Assembly: GCA_002693605.1 (NCBI GenBank)
Contig: NZQO01000130.1
Span: forward strand, 1-13,074
Length of the DNA stretch: 13,074 nt
Direction: 5' to 3'
Origin: Flavobacteriaceae bacterium
GTDB lineage: Bacteria; Bacteroidota; Bacteroidia; Flavobacteriales; Flavobacteriaceae
The notes under the pieces are model-generated. The model did not search any database, had not been told where the DNA came from, and saw only the letters and a list, made by a program, of their open reading frames with translations. The position numbers and the translations under genes were made by a program. The number at the start of each line of letters is the position of its first letter. The stretch's first letter is position 1. Shown in pieces: positions 8,183 to 13,074 of this stretch.

Positions 8183-8390
8183 GATTTAACGAATTTAAGA
8201 GGAACTTTTTTTGTAGTTTTAACCTCACCTAGTATGGGGAAAAAAAACAAGAAATTCAATACCCACCGTATTTTTTTTTTCATTTTTTTGTTCACATATT
8301 TGCAGTGTTAAGAAATTGTTAGGATTGGCTCCTTTTCCTACTTCTTGACCATACCTGAAATAACTAACTAATAATACCTCGCTTTTCATT
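8183..8390. other. 208-bp divergent intergenic region upstream of dnaA
   Basis: This is the longest gene-free stretch in the window. It must hold the promoters of the thioesterase gene (minus) and dnaA (plus). It contains strong T runs (8271-8280 and 8283-8289), a CATATTTG box, a possible 25-codon ORF at 8234-8311, and a TAACTAACTAATAATA stretch shortly before dnaA. I see no DnaA box of the TTATCCACA type, so there is no evidence for a replication origin here. The minus strand has TAAATTCG at 8190-8197, a one-base mismatch to the -7 element, about 7 nt before the thioesterase GTG. Confidence 0.5.
8295..8302 (+). promoter_or_regulatory. Putative -7-like box (CATATTTG) for dnaA
   Basis: CATATTTG, followed by CAG, is one base off TAnnTTTG. 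Initiation a few bases downstream would give dnaA an untranslated leader of about 80 nt, much longer than those suggested for the other genes here. The T-rich tract directly upstream obscures any -33 element. Confidence 0.3.
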
Positions 8391-9818
8391 ATGAGCAAAA
8401 CTGCGGAATCGGTTTGGAACAATTGTTTGGCCTTTATTGAAGACAACATCACTTCACAAGCGTACAAAACTTGGTTCGAACCTATTAAGGCGGTAAAGCT
8501 TTCAGATAATGCATTGAGCATCCAGGTGCCCAGTAAGTTTTTCTACGAGTGGCTGGAGGAACATTACGTTAAGTTATTGAAAGTGGCACTCACCAAGGAG
8601 CTGGGCGCAACCGCCAAGTTGGTGTACGTCATCAAGATGGAAAACACCTACGGAAACAAGCAGCCCTTTACCGAGAAGATACCCAGCGCCAACCGCAGCA
8701 ATATGCAATCGCAGGAGGTGGATGTACCGCTGAAGAACAAGAGCCCAGAACTGAAGAACCCGTTCGTAATTCCCGGTATTCGAAACGTTAAGATCGAATC
8801 GCAATTAAACCCCAGTTACAATTTTGAAAATTTCCTCGAGGGCGAGTCTAACCGACTGGCGCGCTCTGCGGGAATGGCGGTTGCCAACAAGCCCGGGGGC
8901 ACCTCTTTTAACCCCCTGCTCATATTTGGCGGCGTAGGCCTTGGCAAGACCCATTTGGGCCATGCGATTGGCGTGGAGATAAAGGACAAGTATCCCGAGA
9001 AGACGGTCCTGTACATTTCCGCGGAAAAGTTCACGCAACAATATATCGAGTCGGTTAAGAAGAATAACCGGAACGACTTTATACATTTCTACCAGATAAT
9101 CGATGTACTAATCGTAGACGACATCCAGCTACTCTCCGGTAAGGCCGGAACGCAAGACGTGTTCTTCCACATTTTCAACCACTTGCACCAAAACGGAAAG
9201 CAGGTAATCTTGACGAGTGACAAGGCCCCGGTAGATATGATAGATATTGAGCAACGCCTGTTATCCCGATTTAAATGGGGTCTTTCGGCCGAGCTGAACC
9301 ACCCTGATTACGATACGCGCGTGGCCATTATCAAGAACAAACTGTACCGCGATGGCGTTGAGATGCCCGAGGACATTGTAGAATTCTTGGCGAACAACAT
9401 CAAGACAAACATTCGCGAGCTGGAAGGGGCCATTATATCGCTGATCGCCCACTCTTCCTTCAACCGAAAGGATATTACCATAGACCTTGCAAAGAAGATA
9501 GTAGATAATTACGTAAAGCACACCAAGCGAGAAGTTTCCATAGATTATATTCAGAAGGTGGTAAGCGAATATTTCCAGATGGACGTTGACACCCTACAGT
9601 CGAAAACCCGTAAGCGGCATATCGTACAGGCTAGGCAGTTGGCCATGTTCTTTGCAAAGAAATTCACCAAGGCCTCCCTTGCCTCTATCGGTTCCCAAAT
9701 TGGGCAACGCGACCACGCCACTGTTCTCCACGCATGCAAAACCGTGGACAATCTTTCCACCACCGACAAGCAGTTCAGAAAATACGTGGAAGACCTCAAC
9801 AAGAAGCTTACCCTGTAA
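8391..9818 (+). CDS. dnaA: Chromosomal replication initiator protein DnaA
   Basis: A complete 475-residue DnaA, the initiator that binds DnaA boxes and opens oriC. Domain I (about 1-85, with SVWNNCLAFIEDNITSQAYKTWFEPI in part) mediates self- and partner interactions. A short variable domain II covers about 90-130. Domain III is the AAA+ core with NPSYNFENFLEGESN (140-154), Walker A GGVGLGKT (180-187), Walker B IVDDIQ (241-246), sensor 1 LTSD (274-277), the arginine finger segment RLLSRF (289-294) and sensor 2 NIRELEGA (340-347). Domain IV (about 380-475) has the DNA-binding helix-turn-helix with the DnaA signature IGSQIGQRDHATVLHACKTV (433-452). All key residues are present. The ATG at 8391 gives the standard N-terminus. 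It is monocistronic by appearance: it has a long leader and two candidate terminators before the phosphatase gene. Confidence 0.99.
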   Translation: MSKTAESVWNNCLAFIEDNITSQAYKTWFEPIKAVKLSDNALSIQVPSKFFYEWLEEHYVKLLKVALTKELGATAKLVYVIKMENTYGNKQPFTEKIPSANRSNMQSQEVDVPLKNKSPELKNPFVIPGIRNVKIESQLNPSYNFENFLEGESNRLARSAGMAVANKPGGTSFNPLLIFGGVGLGKTHLGHAIGVEIKDKYPEKTVLYISAEKFTQQYIESVKKNNRNDFIHFYQIIDVLIVDDIQLLSGKAGTQDVFFHIFNHLHQNGKQVILTSDKAPVDMIDIEQRLLSRFKWGLSAELNHPDYDTRVAIIKNKLYRDGVEMPEDIVEFLANNIKTNIRELEGAIISLIAHSSFNRKDITIDLAKKIVDNYVKHTKREVSIDYIQKVVSEYFQMDVDTLQSKTRKRHIVQARQLAMFFAKKFTKASLASIGSQIGQRDHATVLHACKTVDNLSTTDKQFRKYVEDLNKKLTL

Positions 9819-9821
9819 CCC

Positions 9822-9842
9822 GGAACGCTCCGTTCTTCTTTT
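9822..9842 (+). terminator. Candidate Rho-independent terminator after dnaA (first)
   Basis: Starting 4 nt after the dnaA stop, GAACG-CTC-CGTTC forms a 5-bp stem (extended by a G-U pair) with a 3-nt loop, followed by TTCTTTT. The short stem makes it moderate rather than strong. Confidence 0.45.
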
Positions 9843-9854
9843 AACACAGCCCTA

Positions 9855-9878
9855 ACCCCTTTTCATGGGGTATTTTCG
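9855..9878 (+). terminator. Candidate Rho-independent terminator after dnaA (second)
   Basis: ACCCC-TTTTCAT-GGGGT forms a GC-rich 5-bp stem with a 7-nt loop, followed by ATTTTCG and another T-rich run. It directly precedes the putative promoter box of the phosphatase gene, so dnaA transcription probably ends before that promoter. Confidence 0.5.
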
Positions 9879-9886
9879 TATTTTTA
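9879..9886 (+). promoter_or_regulatory. Putative -7-like box (TATTTTTA) for the phosphatase gene
   Basis: TATTTTTA in the context TTCGTATTTTTAAATC lies 17 nt before the ATG at 9904 and right after the second terminator candidate. It is one base off TAnnTTTG. A leader of about 10-12 nt would result. Confidence 0.35.
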
Positions 9887-9903
9887 AATCTTAAACAATA
9901 TAT

Positions 9904-10356
9904 ATGCAAACCAAAGTTCTAATGGTATGCCTAGGCAATATCTGCCGCTCTCCCCTAGCGGAAGGATTGCTAAAATCGAAGGTAGATACCTCCAAGATTT
10001 ATGTAACCTCTGCCGGAACGGGCCATTGGCATGTGGGCGAGCAGCCCGACCCCCGGAGTATTGCGGTGGCAAAAAAAAACGGTCTCGATTTAACCGATCA
10101 ACGTGGGAGACAGTTCAAGGCTGAAGATTTTGAGGAGTTCGACCACATTTTCGTAATGGACACTTCCAATAGGGAGAATGTGCTCGAACTGGCAAGGTCT
10201 GACAGGGACAGAAAAAAAGTGCAGCTAATCCTAGATGAAATCTTCCCTACCGAAAATGTAGACGTTCCCGACCCCTATTACGGTGGCGACCGTGGCTTCG
10301 ATAAGGTATACGAAATGCTGGATCAGGCGTGTGAAAAAATTGCCAACCGCCTGTAA
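9904..10356 (+). CDS. Low-molecular-weight protein tyrosine phosphatase
   Basis: A 150-residue protein of the LMW-PTP/arsenate-reductase-like fold, the usual size. The N-terminal P-loop VCLGNICRSPLAEG (8-21) carries the CX5R(S) motif, with nucleophile Cys9, Arg15 and Ser16. The second cysteine of the family is at 14. The general-acid loop is DPYYGG (123-128), with catalytic Asp123. Other family segments are TSAGTGHWHVGEQPDPRS (35-52) and FDHIFVMDTSNRENV (79-93). It dephosphorylates phosphotyrosine on proteins in the cytoplasm; the aromatic pair after the Asp favours a true phosphatase over an arsenate reductase. Its kinase partner is not in the window. It follows dnaA as in other Flavobacteriaceae I remember. 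A run of nine A at 10071-10079 encodes KKN. ATG at 9904. Confidence 0.95.
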   Translation: MQTKVLMVCLGNICRSPLAEGLLKSKVDTSKIYVTSAGTGHWHVGEQPDPRSIAVAKKNGLDLTDQRGRQFKAEDFEEFDHIFVMDTSNRENVLELARSDRDRKKVQLILDEIFPTENVDVPDPYYGGDRGFDKVYEMLDQACEKIANRL

Positions 10357-10375
10357 GAGCCCAATTGGCATTTTT
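10334..10375 (+). terminator. Candidate terminator overlapping the phosphatase 3' end
   Basis: TGCCAA at 10341-10346 pairs with TTGGCA at 10365-10370 across an 18-nt loop. After a mismatch, the A run upstream (10334-10339) can pair with the T run downstream (10371-10375), as in bidirectional A/T-flanked terminators. The stem starts within the coding sequence. The large loop lowers confidence. Confidence 0.35.
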
Positions 10376-10379
10376 ATAG

Positions 10380-10387
10380 TATTTTTA
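10380..10387 (+). promoter_or_regulatory. Putative -7-like box (TATTTTTA) for the sugar dehydrogenase gene
   Basis: TATTTTTA lies 13 nt before the ATG at 10401, in a T-rich 44-nt gap, directly after the terminator candidate. It is identical to the boxes before ribD and the phosphatase gene. The implied leader is under 10 nt. Confidence 0.3.
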
Positions 10388-10400
10388 TATAAAATTTGCC

Positions 10401-11780
10401 ATGAAAACCATCTCCCTCTACGTTGCGCTCTTTGCGCTTGTATTTTCTCTGAATGCCCAAGATGTGGACATCGAACTTTTCGCCTCCGGATTTTCAAGTC
10501 CGGTTACCCTCCAGCACGCTGGTGATGAGCGCCTCTTTGTAGTTGAACAGGGCGGAAGGATAAAAATCCTGAACCCGAACGGTTCCATAAATTCCACTCC
10601 CTTCCTGGACATCACGAGCCAGGTTTCCATAGGAAACGAGCGCGGATTATTGGGCTTGGCGTTTCATCCAAATTACGCATCTAATGGCTATTTCTACGTA
10701 AATTATACCAAGGCCAACGGCGATACCCGAGTGTCACGATTTTCTGTTTCCGGAGGAAATCCCGATTTAGCCGATCCAAATTCGGAATCTATAGTACTGG
10801 AATATTCCCAGCCATTTTCGAACCACAACGGAGGTTGCCTCGCCTTCGGCCCCGATGGCTACCTGTATATTTCGTCGGGCGATGGGGGCGCTAGTGGCGA
10901 CCCAGGAAACCGTGCCCAAAATACAACGCTGCTCCTGGGCAAGCTGTTGCGAATTGATGTTGACACCCCTGGCGGGGTGGAACCCTACGAAATTCCCAGT
11001 GATAACCCCTTTGCGGGAAGCAATACCAATGCCGAGGAAATTTGGGCGTACGGCCTGCGCAACCCGTGGCGTTTTTCCTTCGATACCGTTGAGGGCAACC
11101 TCTGGATTGCCGATGTGGGTCAGGCAAGCCGGGAAGAGGTAAACAAAGTACCCGTTTCGGCCGCTGGGCTAAATTTCGGTTGGCGTTGTTACGAGGGGGA
11201 TGACCCCTTCAATAACACCGGCTGCCCACCTGCCGGCGACCTTACCTTTCCCGTTTTCGATTATACGTCGGCATCACCTTCCAGCAATTGTTCCATTACC
11301 GGCGGGTATGTATATCGAGGCAGTAAGTATACAGACATTTCGGGGCTGTACCTTTTTGCCGATTACTGTTCAGGGTTGATAGGAAGCCTTGACGACACCA
11401 ACAATTTTATAGACCACGGAAGCTTCTCGGGAAACTGGGTTTCATTTGGAGAGGACGTTAACAAGGAACTTTACATCGTTAGCATTGGAGGCTCCATCTA
11501 TTCAATCACCGGGGGGGTACTTGGCACTTCGGAACCAACTGCCGTTGAAATGCGAATGTATCCGAATCCTGCGAGGGAAAATGTCTTTTTTCAGATTGAA
11601 AACGATCGAATAGAATCGATTGAGCTGAGAGATATCAAAGGTTCGCTCATACATCGTGTCACTGCCCTTTCAAATGAAACTGCCTCAATTGCCACTGCGA
11701 AACTTTCCGAAGGATTTTACTTGGTACGCGTTCGTACCGAAAATGGAGCTCTCTTCACCGAGAAACTATTGGTTCAATAA
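10401..11780 (+). CDS. Secreted PQQ-dependent sugar dehydrogenase (GSDH family) with T9SS type A sorting domain
   Basis: A 459-residue exported protein. Residues 1-19 are a signal peptide (MKTISLYVALFALVFSLNA). The catalytic part (about 22-372) is the six-bladed beta-propeller of the soluble glucose/sorbosone dehydrogenase family: GLLGLAFHPNYASNGYFYV (82-100), NHNGGCLAFGPDGYLYISSG (141-160) with the presumed catalytic His142, DGGASGDPGNRAQN (161-174), LGKLLRIDV (179-187), IWAYGLRNPWRFSFD (214-228) and LNFGWRCYEG (257-266). Members oxidise aldose sugars with PQQ and calcium in the periplasm or outside the cell. After a glycine-rich joint (371-375), a tail with MRMYPNPARE (384-393), IELRDIKGSLI and the closing FYLVRV...LLVQ is a type A T9SS C-terminal signal, so the mature enzyme is probably secreted or surface-attached. 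Five cysteines (146, 263, 275, 297, 323) fit disulphides. The substrate is unknown. The next gene starts 7 nt downstream. Confidence 0.95.
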   Translation: MKTISLYVALFALVFSLNAQDVDIELFASGFSSPVTLQHAGDERLFVVEQGGRIKILNPNGSINSTPFLDITSQVSIGNERGLLGLAFHPNYASNGYFYVNYTKANGDTRVSRFSVSGGNPDLADPNSESIVLEYSQPFSNHNGGCLAFGPDGYLYISSGDGGASGDPGNRAQNTTLLLGKLLRIDVDTPGGVEPYEIPSDNPFAGSNTNAEEIWAYGLRNPWRFSFDTVEGNLWIADVGQASREEVNKVPVSAAGLNFGWRCYEGDDPFNNTGCPPAGDLTFPVFDYTSASPSSNCSITGGYVYRGSKYTDISGLYLFADYCSGLIGSLDDTNNFIDHGSFSGNWVSFGEDVNKELYIVSIGGSIYSITGGVLGTSEPTAVEMRMYPNPARENVFFQIENDRIESIELRDIKGSLIHRVTALSNETASIATAKLSEGFYLVRVRTENGALFTEKLLVQ

Positions 11781-11787
11781 CCCCACA

Positions 11788-12501
11788 ATGAAGCAAAAAA
11801 AGGGAAATTTATATTTAATTCCGTGTACGCTGGGCGACACGCCACCCTTGGAGGTATTGCCCCTACTGGTAAAGAAGGCGGTAGAGCACATTGACCATTA
11901 TATCGTTGAACACGAGAAATCTGCCCGACGGTTCATAAAGAGCATCGTGCCCCGAAAATCGCAGCCCGAGCTACAGTTTCAGCTTATAAATAAATTTACA
12001 GATGCGGCCGAGCTACCCACCATGTTACAACCGTGCCACGATGGCCTGGATATGGGGGTTATAAGCGATGCCGGTTGCCCCGGTATAGCCGATCCCGGTG
12101 CCGGGGTGGTTGCCCAGGCCCATGCACAACGGATTAGGGTAGTGCCACTTGTAGGACCTTCTTCCTTGTTAATGGCAATGATGGCGAGCGGCTTCAATGG
12201 ACAGAATTTTGCATTTAACGGGTACTTGCCCATCGACAAGGGCCAGCGCAAGAGTGAGCTAAAACGCCTAGAACGACTTTCCGAAGAACGCGGGCAGTCG
12301 CAACTTTTTATAGAGACCCCGTACCGTAACAACCAAATGCTGGAAAGTTTGACGCACACGCTGCACCCGCAAACGCAGATTTGCGTTGCCTGTGATATTA
12401 CACTGCCCTCGGAATTTATACGAACTTTCTCTGCGGAAACGTGGAAACAAACAAAAGTGGACCTCAACAAGAGGCCCACTTTATTCATTATCCATAAATA
12501 A
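11788..12501 (+). CDS. RsmI-like SAM-dependent methyltransferase (tetrapyrrole methylase fold)
   Basis: A 237-residue protein with the tetrapyrrole-methylase fold shared by RsmI, the 16S rRNA cytidine-1402 2'-O-methyltransferase. Matching segments are GNLYLIPCTLGDTPPLEVLP (6-25), IDHYIVEHEKSARRFIK (35-51), VISDAGCPGIADPGAGVV (91-108) for SAM binding, VVPLVGPSSLLMAMMASGF (118-136), FAFNGYLP (141-148) and LFIETPYRNNQML (173-185). It is shorter than standard RsmI, and its motifs differ from the PxPIGNLxD and DAGTPxISDPG forms. I remember this as a second, Bacteroidota-type paralogue annotated only as SAM-dependent methyltransferase. The target may be rRNA, but that is not shown. I chose the ATG at 11788, 7 nt after the sugar dehydrogenase stop. 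The open frame upstream of it is a shadow of that gene. It ends 1 nt from the convergent gene. Confidence 0.9.
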   Translation: MKQKKGNLYLIPCTLGDTPPLEVLPLLVKKAVEHIDHYIVEHEKSARRFIKSIVPRKSQPELQFQLINKFTDAAELPTMLQPCHDGLDMGVISDAGCPGIADPGAGVVAQAHAQRIRVVPLVGPSSLLMAMMASGFNGQNFAFNGYLPIDKGQRKSELKRLERLSEERGQSQLFIETPYRNNQMLESLTHTLHPQTQICVACDITLPSEFIRTFSAETWKQTKVDLNKRPTLFIIHK

Positions 12502-12502
12502 T

Positions 12503-13074
12503 CTATTTCGACCTTACCCGTGCCCTTTTGTTCGGTTTTACGTGAGAGACGTCGTATCCAGAAAATTTCTTGATATAGTATCGTATCGAGGTGCCAAAGG
12601 CATCGTTAAACCCAACGGTGCCACCACTGCGAAGGTACTTTTTCACGTTGCCCGCCCCGGCAAGGTGCGCCGCGGCCAAAATTCCCGATTCGGTAACTTT
12701 AACGCCGTTTATAGTCTTGCCCTTGTAGCGCTTTATATCGCGGCGCAAGATCCATTTGTTTCGGGAGGTATAGGCCGTGAACGCGGCTTCCTGTAATTGG
12801 GTATTCTCCATAAACAACTCGGGGTTGTTAATCCCGATCATTCTAAGTGTTGCGGAAGCAAATTGGTATTTTCCCAAATAGCCAAATTGGTTTACCGTCC
12901 AGTAATCACCGCGTGATTCCTTAAATCCAAGAGCTTCCTTGAAGCCCACATAGGTCTTTCCCAAAAATAATTGGTAGGCGGGTGCCAACGGCTTTGCGAA
13001 ATACTGAACCTCAGCCTCGCTAGGTACATTGTAGCAAATTCCCTCGTCTACCATCTTATAGGCGGAAAGATCAA
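12503..13074 (-). CDS. Lytic transglycosylase-like protein, N-terminus beyond window
   Basis: At least 190 residues of a glucosaminidase/lysozyme-like protein. The core GFKEALGFKESRGDYW (37-52, counted from the ATG at 13054) has an ES pair typical of lytic transglycosylases (Glu46 as candidate acid), then VNQFGYLGKYQFASATLRMIG (54-74, in part). Near the C-terminus, AAAHLAGAGNVKKYLRSGG (127-145) and the basic end HVKPNKRARVRSK are conserved in Bacteroidota proteins I remember labelled peptidoglycan-binding or transglycosylase-like. The reading frame is open past the ATG at 13054 to the window edge (DLSAYK precedes it). An exported wall enzyme should have a signal peptide, and none follows that ATG, so I treat the gene as partial at its 5' end. 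It probably cleaves or binds peptidoglycan. Its stop lies 1 nt from the stop of the methyltransferase gene. Confidence 0.82.
   Translation of the reverse strand, partial: DLSAYKMVDEGICYNVPSEAEVQYFAKPLAPAYQLFLGKTYVGFKEALGFKESRGDYWTVNQFGYLGKYQFASATLRMIGINNPELFMENTQLQEAAFTAYTSRNKWILRRDIKRYKGKTINGVKVTESGILAAAHLAGAGNVKKYLRSGGTVGFNDAFGTSIRYYIKKFSGYDVSHVKPNKRARVRSK

Noticed and set aside
8183-8390. Replication origin next to dnaA
   Set aside because: No TTATCCACA-type DnaA boxes or repeated 9-mers were found here. The T-rich runs alone are not sufficient.
8225-8521. 98-codon minus-strand frame across the dnaA leader and start
   Set aside because: It overlaps the start of dnaA, has a low-complexity end from the T runs and shows no family features.
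10071-10079. A9 run in the phosphatase gene as a programmed frameshift site
   Set aside because: The protein is intact in the annotated frame and no alternative continuation of interest was seen. It is left as an ordinary homopolymer.
10361-10368. CCAATTGG palindrome as an operator
   Set aside because: It is a single 8-bp palindrome partly explained by the terminator-like repeat TGCCAA/TTGGCA; there is no second copy to support an operator.
11656-11787. N-terminal extension of the RsmI-like methyltransferase
   Set aside because: It overlaps the T9SS tail of the sugar dehydrogenase in another frame. The methyltransferase fold begins at MKQKKGNLYLIP (11788).
11979-12488. 169-codon frame antisense to the RsmI-like gene
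   Set aside because: No recognisable motif, composition typical of an antisense shadow, and the opposite strand carries a clear methyltransferase.

Overview
The window looks like a chromosomal core region of a member of the Flavobacteriia (Bacteroidota), most likely Flavobacteriaceae. Five things point there. There is a type IX secretion (T9SS) sorting tail on a secreted enzyme. Upstream boxes resemble the Bacteroidota TAnnTTTG promoter element. Shine-Dalgarno sequences are almost absent. Several genes match families I remember from flavobacteria: the DUF6913 type, the short RsmI-like methyltransferase, and the YbgC form with YYGNY. The runs ligA/DUF6913/dapA and ribD/EamA/YigZ/YbgC/dnaA/LMW-PTP are also familiar from that group. 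Base composition looks somewhat GC-rich for the family, judged by eye only. I see no insertion sequence, prophage, CRISPR array, tRNA or rRNA.

Layout, left to right. Positions 1-2806 (minus strand): ligA (NAD-dependent DNA ligase), then a DUF6913-type protein overlapping by 4 nt with dapA, which runs off the left edge. Positions 2897-3262 (plus): a small SnoaL/NTF2-fold protein, ending 4 nt from the next gene. Positions 3267-5192 (minus): a tightly packed unit of a GNAT acetyltransferase, PrmC (release-factor glutamine methyltransferase) and a LOG-family nucleotide hydrolase. Positions 5220-7767 (plus): ribD (GTG start), an EamA/DMT transporter (TTG start overlapping the ribD stop) and a YigZ/IMPACT protein, packed like an operon. 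Positions 7772-8182 (minus): a YbgC-type thioesterase. Positions 8391-9818 (plus): dnaA behind a 208-bp leader region. Positions 9904-12501 (plus): a low-molecular-weight protein tyrosine phosphatase, a secreted PQQ-dependent sugar dehydrogenase with a T9SS tail, and an RsmI-like SAM methyltransferase. Positions 12503-13074 (minus): a transglycosylase-like protein entering from the right edge.

Most genes are housekeeping: replication and repair (dnaA, ligA), lysine and peptidoglycan precursor supply (dapA), riboflavin synthesis (ribD), translation (prmC, the RsmI relative) and wall remodelling. The secreted sugar dehydrogenase is the most accessory-looking gene. I found no clear multi-gene defence, conflict or biosynthetic system. 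The points most worth following up are the ribD-coupled transporter, the GNAT-PrmC-LOG overlapping unit, the uncharacterised DUF6913 partner of dapA, the RsmI paralogue with altered motifs, the recurrent TAnnTTTR boxes that almost touch some start codons, and three tail-to-tail gene junctions of only 1-4 nt.
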